Assembly (NCBI GenBank): GCA_019307545.1 | Contig: JAFDJI010000039.1 | Location: 1-13,064 of the forward strand | Source of the DNA: Deltaproteobacteria bacterium | GTDB lineage: Bacteria; Myxococcota_A; UBA796; GCA-2862545 | DNA length: 13,064 nt | Reading direction: 5' to 3' | Shown here: positions 1 to 6,708 of the stretch, piece by piece | Layout: each line of letters starts with the position of its first letter | How positions within the stretch are numbered: the first letter of the stretch is position 1 | The notes under the pieces: model-generated | Seen by the model: only the letters and a program-made list of their open reading frames with translations | Told to the model about the DNA's origin: nothing | Database searches by the model: none | Made by a program: the position numbers and the translations under genes

Positions 1-508
1 AGTTGGCCGGGCAGGTTTCTCCGTGCTCGCGGGCATGCTGGAAGGCCTTCAGGGTGCGGAGCACCTCGTTCACGTTGCGGCCGACGGAGAGGTTGTTGAT
101 GGTCGCCGACTGGACCACGCCGTCGGGGTCGATGAGGAAGACGCCGCGGAGGGCCCGATCACCGTCGAGGACATCGTAGGCGCTCGCGATGGACTTGTAG
201 AGGTCCGAGAGCAGGGGGTACCGGATGGAGCCGATGCCGGCCTGGTCGCGCGGGGTGCGCATGTAGGCGAGGTGGGTGTGGACCGAGTCCACCGAGCAGC
301 CGAGGACTTCGGCGCCGGCCGCCTGGAACTCCTCGTAGGCCTGGTCGAAGGCCACGATCTCGGTTGGGCACACGAAGGTGAAGTCCAAGGGGTAGAAGAA
401 CAGGACCAGCCACTTCCCCTGGTAGTCGTCGAGGGAGAGATTCACTGTGTCGCCGTTATGAGCGGCTTCGCCAGTGAAGGCGGGGGCGGGCTTGCCGATG
501 ATGCTCAT
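1..508 (-). CDS. Typical 2-Cys peroxiredoxin (AhpC/Prx1 group), C-terminus beyond window
   Basis: Thiol peroxidase expected to reduce hydrogen peroxide and organic hydroperoxides in the cytoplasm. Reading from ATG at 508, 169 complete codons are visible and the frame runs off the left edge. The peroxidatic cysteine is C47 in FTFVCPTEI, with the family P40 and T44 of the PLDFTFVCP motif. The resolving cysteine is C166 in GETCPAN, so both halves of the 2-Cys mechanism are present and only a short tail is missing. The loop reads AGIG near residue 90, close to the GGLG motif linked to over-oxidation sensitivity in Prx1 enzymes; I cannot see whether a C-terminal YF motif follows. A GAAGGA ribosome binding site lies about 6 bases before the ATG. 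The gene is divergent from htpG. Family assignment is very secure; a specific symbol such as ahpC or prx is not certain. Confidence 0.96.
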   Translation of the reverse strand, partial: MSIIGKPAPAFTGEAAHNGDTVNLSLDDYQGKWLVLFFYPLDFTFVCPTEIVAFDQAYEEFQAAGAEVLGCSVDSVHTHLAYMRTPRDQAGIGSIRYPLLSDLYKSIASAYDVLDGDRALRGVFLIDPDGVVQSATINNLSVGRNVNEVLRTLKAFQHAREHGETCPAN

Positions 509-575
509 GGATGTTCCTTCGGTTCTGTTTGGTTGGGTGCCGGGACGGAGCCCCATGCGGGGGTCGGCCAAGGCT

Positions 576-596
576 GGTTGAGACATAGTCTCAACC
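576..596. promoter_or_regulatory. Perfect 21-bp palindrome, putative operator between peroxiredoxin and htpG
   Basis: The arms GGTTGAGAC (576-584) and GTCTCAACC (588-596) are exact inverted repeats around a 3-base ATA centre. The element lies 67 bases upstream of the peroxiredoxin ATG and 129 bases upstream of the htpG ATG. The core resembles the TTGAGAAT-N-ATTCTCAA pattern of Fur/PerR-family boxes, which often control peroxide genes, but one or two central bases differ and an Rrf2-type or other dimeric repressor is equally possible. The TTGAGA half at 578-583 could also serve as a -35 box toward htpG, with a weak TAGTAA at 602-607 (18-base spacer). The palindrome is directly visible; the regulator is inferred. 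Confidence 0.6.
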
Positions 597-644
597 TGGA
601 GTAGTAATGTTAGGCACCCATCGCCCCGGCGTCCAGGCAGGGCT

Positions 645-673
645 CCACGGCCCGGTTGCCACGTAGGCCGTGG
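645..673 (+). repeat. Inverted repeat / hairpin 1 in the htpG leader
   Basis: CCACGGCC (645-652) pairs exactly with GGCCGTGG (666-673) around a 13-base loop. It is one of two consecutive hairpins between the operator-like palindrome and the htpG ribosome binding site. If transcription starts near 610-615 it would be in the 5' untranslated region. It has no following T-tract, so it is not an ordinary terminator. Confidence 0.55.
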
Positions 674-681
674 TGATTACC

Positions 682-706
682 CATCGGGGCGGGTTGCAGC
701 CCGATG
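682..706 (+). repeat. Inverted repeat / hairpin 2 just before the htpG ribosome binding site
   Basis: CATCGGG (682-688) pairs exactly with CCCGATG (700-706) around an 11-base loop. It ends 3 bases before the GGAGAGGGG ribosome binding site (710-718). The CGGGGCG at 685-691 could instead pair with CGCCCCG at 622-628, so the leader can be drawn in two mutually exclusive folds. A role in translational control of htpG (for example temperature sensing) is inference only; the ribosome binding site itself is not sequestered in the simple fold. Confidence 0.5.
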
Positions 707-725
707 ACCGGAGAGGGGTAAACAA

Positions 726-2612
726 ATGTCAACGATCGAGCATGGATTCAAGGCAGAGGTCCGCCAGCTTCTCGACCTGATGGTCCACTCCGTCTACTCC
801 GACCAGCAGGTCTTCCTGCGCGAGTTGGTGTCGAACAGTACCGACGCCTTGGACCGGGTGCGCTTCCTCGCACTCACCCGCGACGACCTGGTGCCTGCCC
901 AAGAGGACGAGCCGGGGGTACGCATCACCATCGACGAGGAGGCGCGGAGCCTGACCATCGATGACGACGGCATCGGGATGACAGAGGTGGAGGTCGTCGA
1001 GAACCTGGGCACCATCGCCCACTCCGGGAGCAAGGCCTTCCTGGAGGCCCTCAAGGACAAGCCGGAGGACGCGCCGAAGTTCATCGGTCAGTTCGGGGTG
1101 GGGTTCTACTCCTGCTTCATGGTCGCGGAAGAGGTGGTGGTGGAGACGCGGTCCGCACTTCCCGGCCAAAAACCGGTGGTGTGGAGATCCGATGGCAAGG
1201 GGACCTACACCGTCGACATCGGCGATCGGGCACACCGAGGCACCCGCGTCACGGTGAAGCTCCATGAGGAGGCTGCGGAGTTCGCCCACGCGGCCCGCGT
1301 TCGCCACGTGATCACGCGGTACTCCAACTTCCTCCCCTGGCCGATCGCGGTGGACGGCGAACAGGCCAACAGCGCGAAGACGCTCTGGCTGGAGCCACCG
1401 AGCCAGGTGACCGACGAAGAGGCCAACGAGTTCTACAAGTCCATCACCCTCGATTGGCGCGACCCGGCGCTGAAGATCCACGTCTCGGTGGACTCCCCCC
1501 TCCAGTACAGCGCGCTCCTCTTCGTGCCGTCCGAGCGGCCCTGGGACCTGTTCCACCCCGAAGCCGACCGGGGCCCCCGCCTGTACGCGCGCCGGGTGCT
1601 CATCACCGAGCACGCCCGCGACCTGCTGCCAGACTGGCTGCGGTTCCTGCGTGGGGTCGTCTCCGGCGAGGACATCTCCCTCAACGTCTCCCGGGAGATG
1701 ATCCAGAAGACACCGGCGTTGCGGAAGATCCGCAATGCCCTCACCACGCGCATCCTCAAGGAGCTCGCCAAGGTTGCCAACAGCGAGGCGCCCGACGGAG
1801 AGGCACATCCGTATGCCTCCTTGTGGAACGACTTTGGCGTGGTCCTCAAGGAGGGCTACTACCGCGAGGCCGACGACCTCCGGGAGCGTCTCGTGCCGCT
1901 GCTCCGGTTCAACGCGCTCTCGCACGACGACGAAGAAGGTCTGCTCTCCCTCGCCGACTACCGCAACGCCATGCCCGAGGGGCAGGATGCGATCTGGTAC
2001 CTCACCGGGGCTACGAGGGCCGATGCGCTCTCCTCGCCCCACCTGGAGGCCTTCCGCAACCGCGGGTGGGACGTGCTCCTGTTCACAGACCCCATCGACG
2101 AGTGGGTCGCAGCCACGCTCACCGAGTACGACGGGGTGCCCGTCAAGTCCGTGTCCCGAGGTGAGATCTCCCTGGAAGACGAGGCGGAAGGGGAAAAGGC
2201 CGACCTGTCGGTCCTGACCCCCTGGCTGGAGGAACTGTACGGCGATGCGGTGGCGGGGGTGCGTTCGTCGGGTCGGCTCACCGACACCGCTTGCGTGCTG
2301 GTGGACGACGAGGAGGGCTTGAGCGCCAACATGGAGCGGCTGTTGCGGCAGTCCGCCCCCGGGGAGGTCCCTGCCGCGAGGCGGTTCCTGGAGCTCAACA
2401 GCCGGCACCCGCTCATCAAGAACCTCGCCCGGCTGAAGGAAGAAGGGCGGGCCGAGGCGGCGCAGTCCATCGGGCGGCTGTTGCTGGACGACGCACTCCT
2501 GCTCGAGGGGACGGTGTACGAGCCGGCGGAGATGGGCAGGAGGCTCCAAGCGCTCCTCGAGCAGGCCGCCGCTACTGCGGTGGCTGGCCCCCCACCGGCG
2601 GAGAGCGAATAG
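726..2612 (+). CDS. htpG: Chaperone protein HtpG (bacterial HSP90)
   Basis: ATP-dependent cytoplasmic chaperone that works as a dimer with DnaK in protein refolding. The 628 residues match the usual length (about 620-640). The N-terminal GHKL ATPase domain shows ELVSNSTDALDR (catalytic Glu33, Mg-binding Asn37), DDGIGM (around 80-85), GTIAHSGSKAF (95-105) and GQFGVGFYS (121-129, ATP lid glycines). The middle domain carries YSALLFVPSERPWDLF and NVSREMIQ, where Arg323 is the conserved ATP-contacting arginine. The C-terminal dimerisation part contains LNSRHPLIKNLA and ends with an acidic-alanine tail. The start is fixed by GGAGAGGGG about 7 bases upstream. It is monocistronic or loosely followed, 169 bases later, by the NYN gene. 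No CIRCE element is visible. Family assignment is secure. Confidence 0.98.
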   Translation: MSTIEHGFKAEVRQLLDLMVHSVYSDQQVFLRELVSNSTDALDRVRFLALTRDDLVPAQEDEPGVRITIDEEARSLTIDDDGIGMTEVEVVENLGTIAHSGSKAFLEALKDKPEDAPKFIGQFGVGFYSCFMVAEEVVVETRSALPGQKPVVWRSDGKGTYTVDIGDRAHRGTRVTVKLHEEAAEFAHAARVRHVITRYSNFLPWPIAVDGEQANSAKTLWLEPPSQVTDEEANEFYKSITLDWRDPALKIHVSVDSPLQYSALLFVPSERPWDLFHPEADRGPRLYARRVLITEHARDLLPDWLRFLRGVVSGEDISLNVSREMIQKTPALRKIRNALTTRILKELAKVANSEAPDGEAHPYASLWNDFGVVLKEGYYREADDLRERLVPLLRFNALSHDDEEGLLSLADYRNAMPEGQDAIWYLTGATRADALSSPHLEAFRNRGWDVLLFTDPIDEWVAATLTEYDGVPVKSVSRGEISLEDEAEGEKADLSVLTPWLEELYGDAVAGVRSSGRLTDTACVLVDDEEGLSANMERLLRQSAPGEVPAARRFLELNSRHPLIKNLARLKEEGRAEAAQSIGRLLLDDALLLEGTVYEPAEMGRRLQALLEQAAATAVAGPPPAESE

Positions 2613-2781
2613 GCCGCACCCGGTTCGCTGGGACGGGTCATGCGCCGAACCGTAGCGCGAAACTAGGTTTTTCTCCAAGACATGGTGGCCGATGCGCGCG
2701 GTGGCCACGCGACAAGTGCGCCGGATGCGGTTATCGTGCGGATGAACGCTCCTCTGAGCCAGCTTTGTCCCGGATGATTTG

Positions 2782-3753
2782 ATGCGCGTCGCTCTGTTCT
2801 TCGATGGAAAGAATCACATGAAGGCCCTCCGCCGCTCCGCGGAGGACCGTTGGTTGGACCACGGGGCGCTGGCCCGTTGGACCACGAAGCACGTCGGTGG
2901 CGACAGGATGTTCGCCGCCTACTACTACACCGGCGTCCCCGGGCCCCAGGACGACAGCGACCGGCATGCCCTCACCGACCTCCTCGAGGAGTTGGAGCGG
3001 CGCCCGGGCTTCTTCGTGAAGCGGTTCAACCGGCGCGCCAGCACCCGCGATTGCCCCCACTGCCGCAATGTCATCGCGTATACCGAGGAGAAGATGGTCG
3101 ACACCTCGCTGGTGGTCGACATGCTCGCCCTCGCGATGCGCGATGCCTATGACATCGCGGTGGTGTTCTCCGGGGATTTGGACGTCGCGCCGGGGTTGGA
3201 CGCTGTCCACGAATTGGGAAAGCAGGCCTGGATTGCCACCTTCGGCGACTCTGGACTCTCTCGCACCCTCACCCGCAACGCGTGGGGCATCATCAACCTG
3301 CTCGACCATATCGACGAGTTCTCCTACGCAGACCTGGCCGTTCCCTCGAACCGGGTTCCGGAGGAGCCCGAAGCAATGGACGCCGAAATCCTGCGTGAGC
3401 TGAAGCGCGCCGAGGCCCACTTCGAGGCCGGCGGTGGCTTCGTAGGTGCCCACTACTTCATCCACCGCTGGAAGGGGCACCACATCCCCGATGCACCGGA
3501 GCTGCGTCGCCAGTCGGTCCAGCGGCTCCTCCACGAGGGCTTGGTGGAGACCTACGAAGTGGACGGAAAGACCGCAATATCTACCGTGGCACCGCGCGAA
3601 GACCTGGGGCCGGACTCCGAGCCCACCCGGGAGATCGTGAAGAACCCCGTAGTGGAAGAGGACGAAACGGTGGAAATGCGTCTCACCGATGCGATGAAGA
3701 CCATCCGCCGTCGCATTGCCCTCGAGAACCGTCCGCTCAAGGACGGGAAGTAG
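2782..3753 (+). CDS. NYN/PIN-like domain protein (LabA/DUF88-type), putative ribonuclease
   Basis: 323 residues. The N-terminal half is a NYN domain, a PIN-fold, metal-dependent RNase family. Visible acidic residues that would form the metal site are Asp8 in LFFDGKN, Asp107 in the EEKMVDTSLVVDML stretch, and Asp132/Asp134 in VVFSGDLDVAP, followed by the typical HELGKQAW strand. A CPHC pair (C91, C94) precedes the central motif and could be half of a zinc site or a disulfide. The C-terminal half (about 200-270) looks like a compact helical/winged-helix module (AHYFIHRWKGHHIP, RQSVQRLLHEGLVE), possibly nucleic-acid binding, then an acidic linker and a basic helix at the end. ATG 2782 is chosen because it begins directly with the first strand; TTG 2779 is one codon earlier. 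Ribosome binding site is weak (GGA at 2772). Its RNA target is unknown. It ends 1 base before the stop of the opposing gene. Confidence 0.88.
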   Translation: MRVALFFDGKNHMKALRRSAEDRWLDHGALARWTTKHVGGDRMFAAYYYTGVPGPQDDSDRHALTDLLEELERRPGFFVKRFNRRASTRDCPHCRNVIAYTEEKMVDTSLVVDMLALAMRDAYDIAVVFSGDLDVAPGLDAVHELGKQAWIATFGDSGLSRTLTRNAWGIINLLDHIDEFSYADLAVPSNRVPEEPEAMDAEILRELKRAEAHFEAGGGFVGAHYFIHRWKGHHIPDAPELRRQSVQRLLHEGLVETYEVDGKTAISTVAPREDLGPDSEPTREIVKNPVVEEDETVEMRLTDAMKTIRRRIALENRPLKDGK

Positions 3754-3754
3754 A

Positions 3755-4852
3755 TCACCACCGGATCGCGGTGGTCACGCGCACCGCGTCTCGCAGTACC
3801 TTGCCGATCGACTCGGCGTCGAGGGGGACCCGCCGGATGCGCAACTCGCGGTCGGTGGCCTCCACGTGGAGCCGACCGTCCTGCGCCAGCCGGAGGATGG
3901 CGTGGCGCACCTCGTCCGAGAGCAGGCGGCGGACCGCTGACGGGTCGTAGCCCTTGATGACGAAACCCCGGTCGAAGTCGGGGTCGCCAACCTGGATGTC
4001 CTGCCCGACGCTCCAGTAGCCGTTCGGCTCTACCTGCGGGCGCAGCAGGAATCCGAGTGGACGGTGCTCGGCAAACCGGACCACCACCTCCACCGCGTAC
4101 CCGTCCCACTCCCTCCGGGGGACAGCCAACACCTGCCGTTCCTCGAGTGTGCCCACCAGGGAGGGGAAGCAGGGCTCGATCTTCAGACCGATCTCCTTTC
4201 CCAGGGCACTCCACGGGTCGATGAGCGGCGCGAGCGCGTCGGGCGGCGCCACGACCCGTCGCGACCGCATCAGGTTGTCGGCGAGGTCCTGGACGGCATC
4301 CACCAGGTCACCCAGCCCCAAAGCCGACGCTTCTGGCTGCTTGAGGAGCACCCGGATGTGGTGGTCGGTGATGGTGAGGTTTGGCCAGCGATGTGCGAAC
4401 GCCAGGATTGCTGCCACGACGTCCTCGTCGAGCGTGTCGTGGACGCGCGCCTCGTCGTCGCCGAACACCTCGAACTGGTGCGCGAAGGTCCCTTCCTTGG
4501 TCCGCACCGCCGAAGCGCGTGCCCGTCGGCGAAGCCACCCACGCGCCGCCCTCCGTCGTACCAGGAGGCCCAGCCCGAGCGGCCTCTCCAGGGCGAGGAT
4601 CCCACGGAACTGGATACGTCGCTCGGTGCCATGACCTTCCATGACCTCCCCGATGTAGAGGCGGCGGTCACGGAGATGACCGTGCAGCGACAGCCCTCGG
4701 GTGTCGACGGAGAGGCCCAGGCTCCGGGCGACGATGCGGTAGGCGTCGGCGACCGCGAGCTGTCGCCAGGCGCGGCGAGCGACCAGATACAGCACACCCA
4801 CGGGCAGCGCGATGCCCAGGAGCAGACAAATGACGGGGAGGACTGCGTCCAT
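3755..4852 (-). CDS. Membrane-anchored hypothetical protein with an internal duplication
   Basis: 365 residues, family not recognised. One hydrophobic segment at about residues 5-25 is followed by Arg-rich sequence, so the bulk probably lies in the cytoplasm behind an N-terminal anchor. The soluble part holds two related halves. ARSLGLSVD...LHGHLRDRR...ERPLGLGLLVR (about 42-100) parallels GKEIGLKIE...LVGTLEERQ...HRPLGFLLRP (about 218-272). FEVFGDDEARVHDTLDEDVVAAIL (from 127) parallels FVIKGYDPSAVRRLLSDEVRHAIL (from 297). The second half keeps a VGDPDFDRGFVIKG stretch that I recall from uncharacterised proteins of similar bacteria. No catalytic motif is apparent. The ATG at 4852 has only a poor ribosome binding site. 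It lies 51 bases downstream of the outer-membrane-type gene on the same strand, so co-transcription is plausible. Confidence 0.82.
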   Translation of the reverse strand: MDAVLPVICLLLGIALPVGVLYLVARRAWRQLAVADAYRIVARSLGLSVDTRGLSLHGHLRDRRLYIGEVMEGHGTERRIQFRGILALERPLGLGLLVRRRAARGWLRRRARASAVRTKEGTFAHQFEVFGDDEARVHDTLDEDVVAAILAFAHRWPNLTITDHHIRVLLKQPEASALGLGDLVDAVQDLADNLMRSRRVVAPPDALAPLIDPWSALGKEIGLKIEPCFPSLVGTLEERQVLAVPRREWDGYAVEVVVRFAEHRPLGFLLRPQVEPNGYWSVGQDIQVGDPDFDRGFVIKGYDPSAVRRLLSDEVRHAILRLAQDGRLHVEATDRELRIRRVPLDAESIGKVLRDAVRVTTAIRW

Positions 4853-4903
4853 CGGCGCGGGAGTCTACGCCGTCGAGACCGGCGGTGCACCCCTCTGGCG
4901 CGG

Positions 4904-6526
4904 TCAGAAGCGGAAAGCGGCGCCGGTGGAGATCTGAAGCAACAGACCAGTGTTCCCGATGCCCTGGTCGATGATCTGCCAGTTCTTCCCGGACCAGTAG
5001 CCCAATGCGCCGTTGACCTGGATGCCGAGCAGGTCGGTGAGCATGATGTCGGCACCTCCGCGGCCACGGAGCCCGAAGGTCCAGGAACTGGAGCTGGTCG
5101 CCGGGTCGACGTAGTACTGGCCGAATATCGCATCCCCCCCGAAGAAGGGGATCACCTTTCCGCCACGGTCGAGCTTGTACAGCGCACCGACGTTGAAGGG
5201 GAAGATGGTGTCCCAGGCGGTGGGGCGGCCGAGCTGTGCCTGGAGCTCGGGGGGGAGGCGGCGGTTCACCGAGTAGGCCTCCATCCCCAGGATGGCGTGT
5301 ACCGGCGTCTTGCCGATGGCCAGGGAGACCTCGCCGCCGTAGGTGATGAAATTGAGGCCGAAGTACTTGGAATACCCAGCCCGAGCCGTGATCTGGATGC
5401 CGATCCCGTCGCGCTCCACCTGCTTGGTGGTGGAGGAGCGGGTGGATGAGGTGCGGGTCGGCCTCCTGGTTTTCGTCCGGGAATCCCTGGAACTCCTGGA
5501 GTCCCTGGAGGAGCGGGGCGGTACATCCAGGTCGTCCTCATCGAGAAGGACGATGGCGTCGTAGGAAGAGCGGCTGGATGGGGTGGGGGAAACAGACTCG
5601 ACAGACACGTCGGAGGGGCGCGCGAAGGTGATCTCCTCGGGGGACTCCACCTTGATCTGGCCCGTGGCAGACGAGAAGCTGATCAGGCTCGGGTCGAACT
5701 CGTCGGGGGCGGCTGCGGCGGTGCGGCGTTCGGTATCCCGGCGACGCTCTTCCTCGGCGCGTAGGGACGCGTCGCGCTCGGCGCGGCGGCGGGCGGCGGC
5801 CTCGGCCTTGCGACGGGCCTTCTCTTCGGCGATGCGGCGCGCCTCGGCTTCTGCCCGACGGCGCTCCTCTTCGGCCAGCCGTCGCTCCTCCTCATCGCGA
5901 CGGCGCCGCTCCTCTTCCGCGCGGCGGCGCGCGGTATCCTCGGCCTTGCGGCGCGCCTCCGCGACGCGACGGGCCTCGGCCTCGGGGTTGTACTCCTCGA
6001 AGTCCTGGTCGAAGGAGAAATCATCTTCAGCACTGGCCATCGCGAAGTCGGCGGCGCTGGGCTCCTCCTCCTCTTCCGCGCCCGGGGCCTTGCCGGTGAG
6101 CATCTCGCGGATCACCGCGGTCATCCCGTCCGCCACCGCTTCGGGGTCCGCGCCCAGGGTGAAGCTCTTGCGGCGGATCGTCCGTCGGCTCGCGGCGTCG
6201 TAGTACACCAGGTCGAGGGTGTAGGTGGTGGCGCTCCTCGCAAGCGATCCGGTGAGGAGCTGGTCGCCGCCGCCCTCGCGCACGAGGCCGCCCAGGCAGG
6301 TGCTGGAGGACAGGCAGCTCGAGCTGGGCTTGGTGGAGATCTCCACCACTTTGGTGACGTCCGGCTGGAAGTCGAGCTCGCCGGAGATCAGCGAGCTCAC
6401 GCTGAGGGAATCCTTGGCGTCCCGGGCGGCGAGCGGGGCAACGACCACCGTCCCCGCGCGCACCGGAGTGGGGACGGCCATCCCCAGCAGCAGTCCCGCA
6501 ATCACAAGTCGACCAGCGCGGCTCAT
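4904..6526 (-). CDS. Secreted/outer-membrane protein: signal peptide, TolB-N-like domain, TolA-like coiled coil, C-terminal beta-barrel-like domain
   Basis: 540 residues from ATG 6526, chosen over upstream in-frame codons because GGAG sits 5 bases before it and a clear signal peptide follows (MSRAGRLVIAGLLLG...VRA, cleavage near 24). Residues 25-147 resemble periplasmic N-terminal modules of the TolB-N/'CL..ia..lga' kind, with Cys71 and Cys77 and the segment GDQLLTGSLARSATTYTLDL. Residues about 181-270 are an unbroken Ala/Glu/Arg helix, TolA-like, that could span the periplasm. Residues 310-370 are low-complexity Ser/Arg/Thr. The last 170 residues (ARAGYSKYFGLNF, FFGGDAIFGQYYV, GLRGRGGADIML, ending TGAAFRF) alternate polar and hydrophobic residues and end in Phe, as outer-membrane barrels do. 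Function unknown; a porin-like or cell-envelope tether is inferred. Promoter at 6563-6591. Confidence 0.87.
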   Translation of the reverse strand: MSRAGRLVIAGLLLGMAVPTPVRAGTVVVAPLAARDAKDSLSVSSLISGELDFQPDVTKVVEISTKPSSSCLSSSTCLGGLVREGGGDQLLTGSLARSATTYTLDLVYYDAASRRTIRRKSFTLGADPEAVADGMTAVIREMLTGKAPGAEEEEEPSAADFAMASAEDDFSFDQDFEEYNPEAEARRVAEARRKAEDTARRRAEEERRRRDEEERRLAEEERRRAEAEARRIAEEKARRKAEAAARRRAERDASLRAEEERRRDTERRTAAAAPDEFDPSLISFSSATGQIKVESPEEITFARPSDVSVESVSPTPSSRSSYDAIVLLDEDDLDVPPRSSRDSRSSRDSRTKTRRPTRTSSTRSSTTKQVERDGIGIQITARAGYSKYFGLNFITYGGEVSLAIGKTPVHAILGMEAYSVNRRLPPELQAQLGRPTAWDTIFPFNVGALYKLDRGGKVIPFFGGDAIFGQYYVDPATSSSSWTFGLRGRGGADIMLTDLLGIQVNGALGYWSGKNWQIIDQGIGNTGLLLQISTGAAFRF

Positions 6527-6562
6527 CGATTCTCCAGGAGGGCCCTTGGAGGCAGACAGAGC

Positions 6563-6591
6563 AATATGCCACGTGCGCTGGGGATCGGCAA
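6563..6591 (-). promoter_or_regulatory. Predicted sigma70-type promoter for the outer-membrane-type gene
   Basis: On the minus strand, TTGCCG (6591-6586, -35) and CATATT (6568-6563, -10) are separated by exactly 17 bases, each matching 4 of 6 consensus positions. The start would fall near 6556, giving a leader of about 30 bases before ATG 6526. It is the most AT-rich spot of the divergent intergenic region. Predicted by eye. Confidence 0.45.
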
Positions 6592-6651
6592 TCGGCGGTA
6601 ATAGAGCGGGGAGGCCTTGCCGGGGGCGTTGGTGCGGAAATAGGTGGTGCT

Positions 6652-6667
6652 CCCGGTCCGTACCGGG
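6652..6667 (+). repeat. Short inverted repeat upstream of the sulfatase-like gene
   Basis: CCCGGT (6652-6657) and ACCGGG (6662-6667) flank a CCGT loop, extendable by one T-G wobble pair. It lies 41 bases before the preferred GTG start. It may be an operator or leader hairpin; such short GC arms also occur by chance in DNA of this composition. Confidence 0.3.
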
Positions 6668-6708
6668 GGTGACCGAAAACTGTGAATTCATGGTGGAGTC
6701 CGCCCGCA

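Noticed and set aside
551..558. CCCCATGC resembling a sigma32 -10 element upstream of htpG
   Set aside because: No CTTGAA-like -35 at proper distance, and it lies 168 bases from the start codon.
729..2708. A 659-codon open frame antisense to htpG
   Set aside because: Its frame mirrors htpG codon positions in GC-rich DNA, its translation has no family motifs and is rich in His/Gly/Arg/Val as expected of a shadow frame. htpG on the other strand is unmistakable.
2645..2710. Possible terminator after htpG (weak GCGC arms near 2642-2658, GTGGCC/GGCCAC at 2685-2708, TTTTT at 2668-2672)
   Set aside because: The T-run does not directly follow a stable stem and the longer dyad has no T-run after it.
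4853..4903. CGCCG/CGGCG short dyad between the two minus-strand genes
   Set aside because: Five-base GC arms are expected by chance at this composition; no regulatory meaning can be supported.
5683..6203. Ser/Arg/Ala-rich frames in both orientations over 5583-6203
   Set aside because: They are alternate-frame readings of the Ala/Glu/Arg coiled-coil codons of the 540-residue gene, not separate genes or a DNA satellite.
6527..6691. Upstream in-frame extension (55 codons) of the outer-membrane-type gene
   Set aside because: A ribosome binding site and signal peptide mark ATG 6526 as the start; the extension would bury the signal peptide and overlap the predicted promoter.
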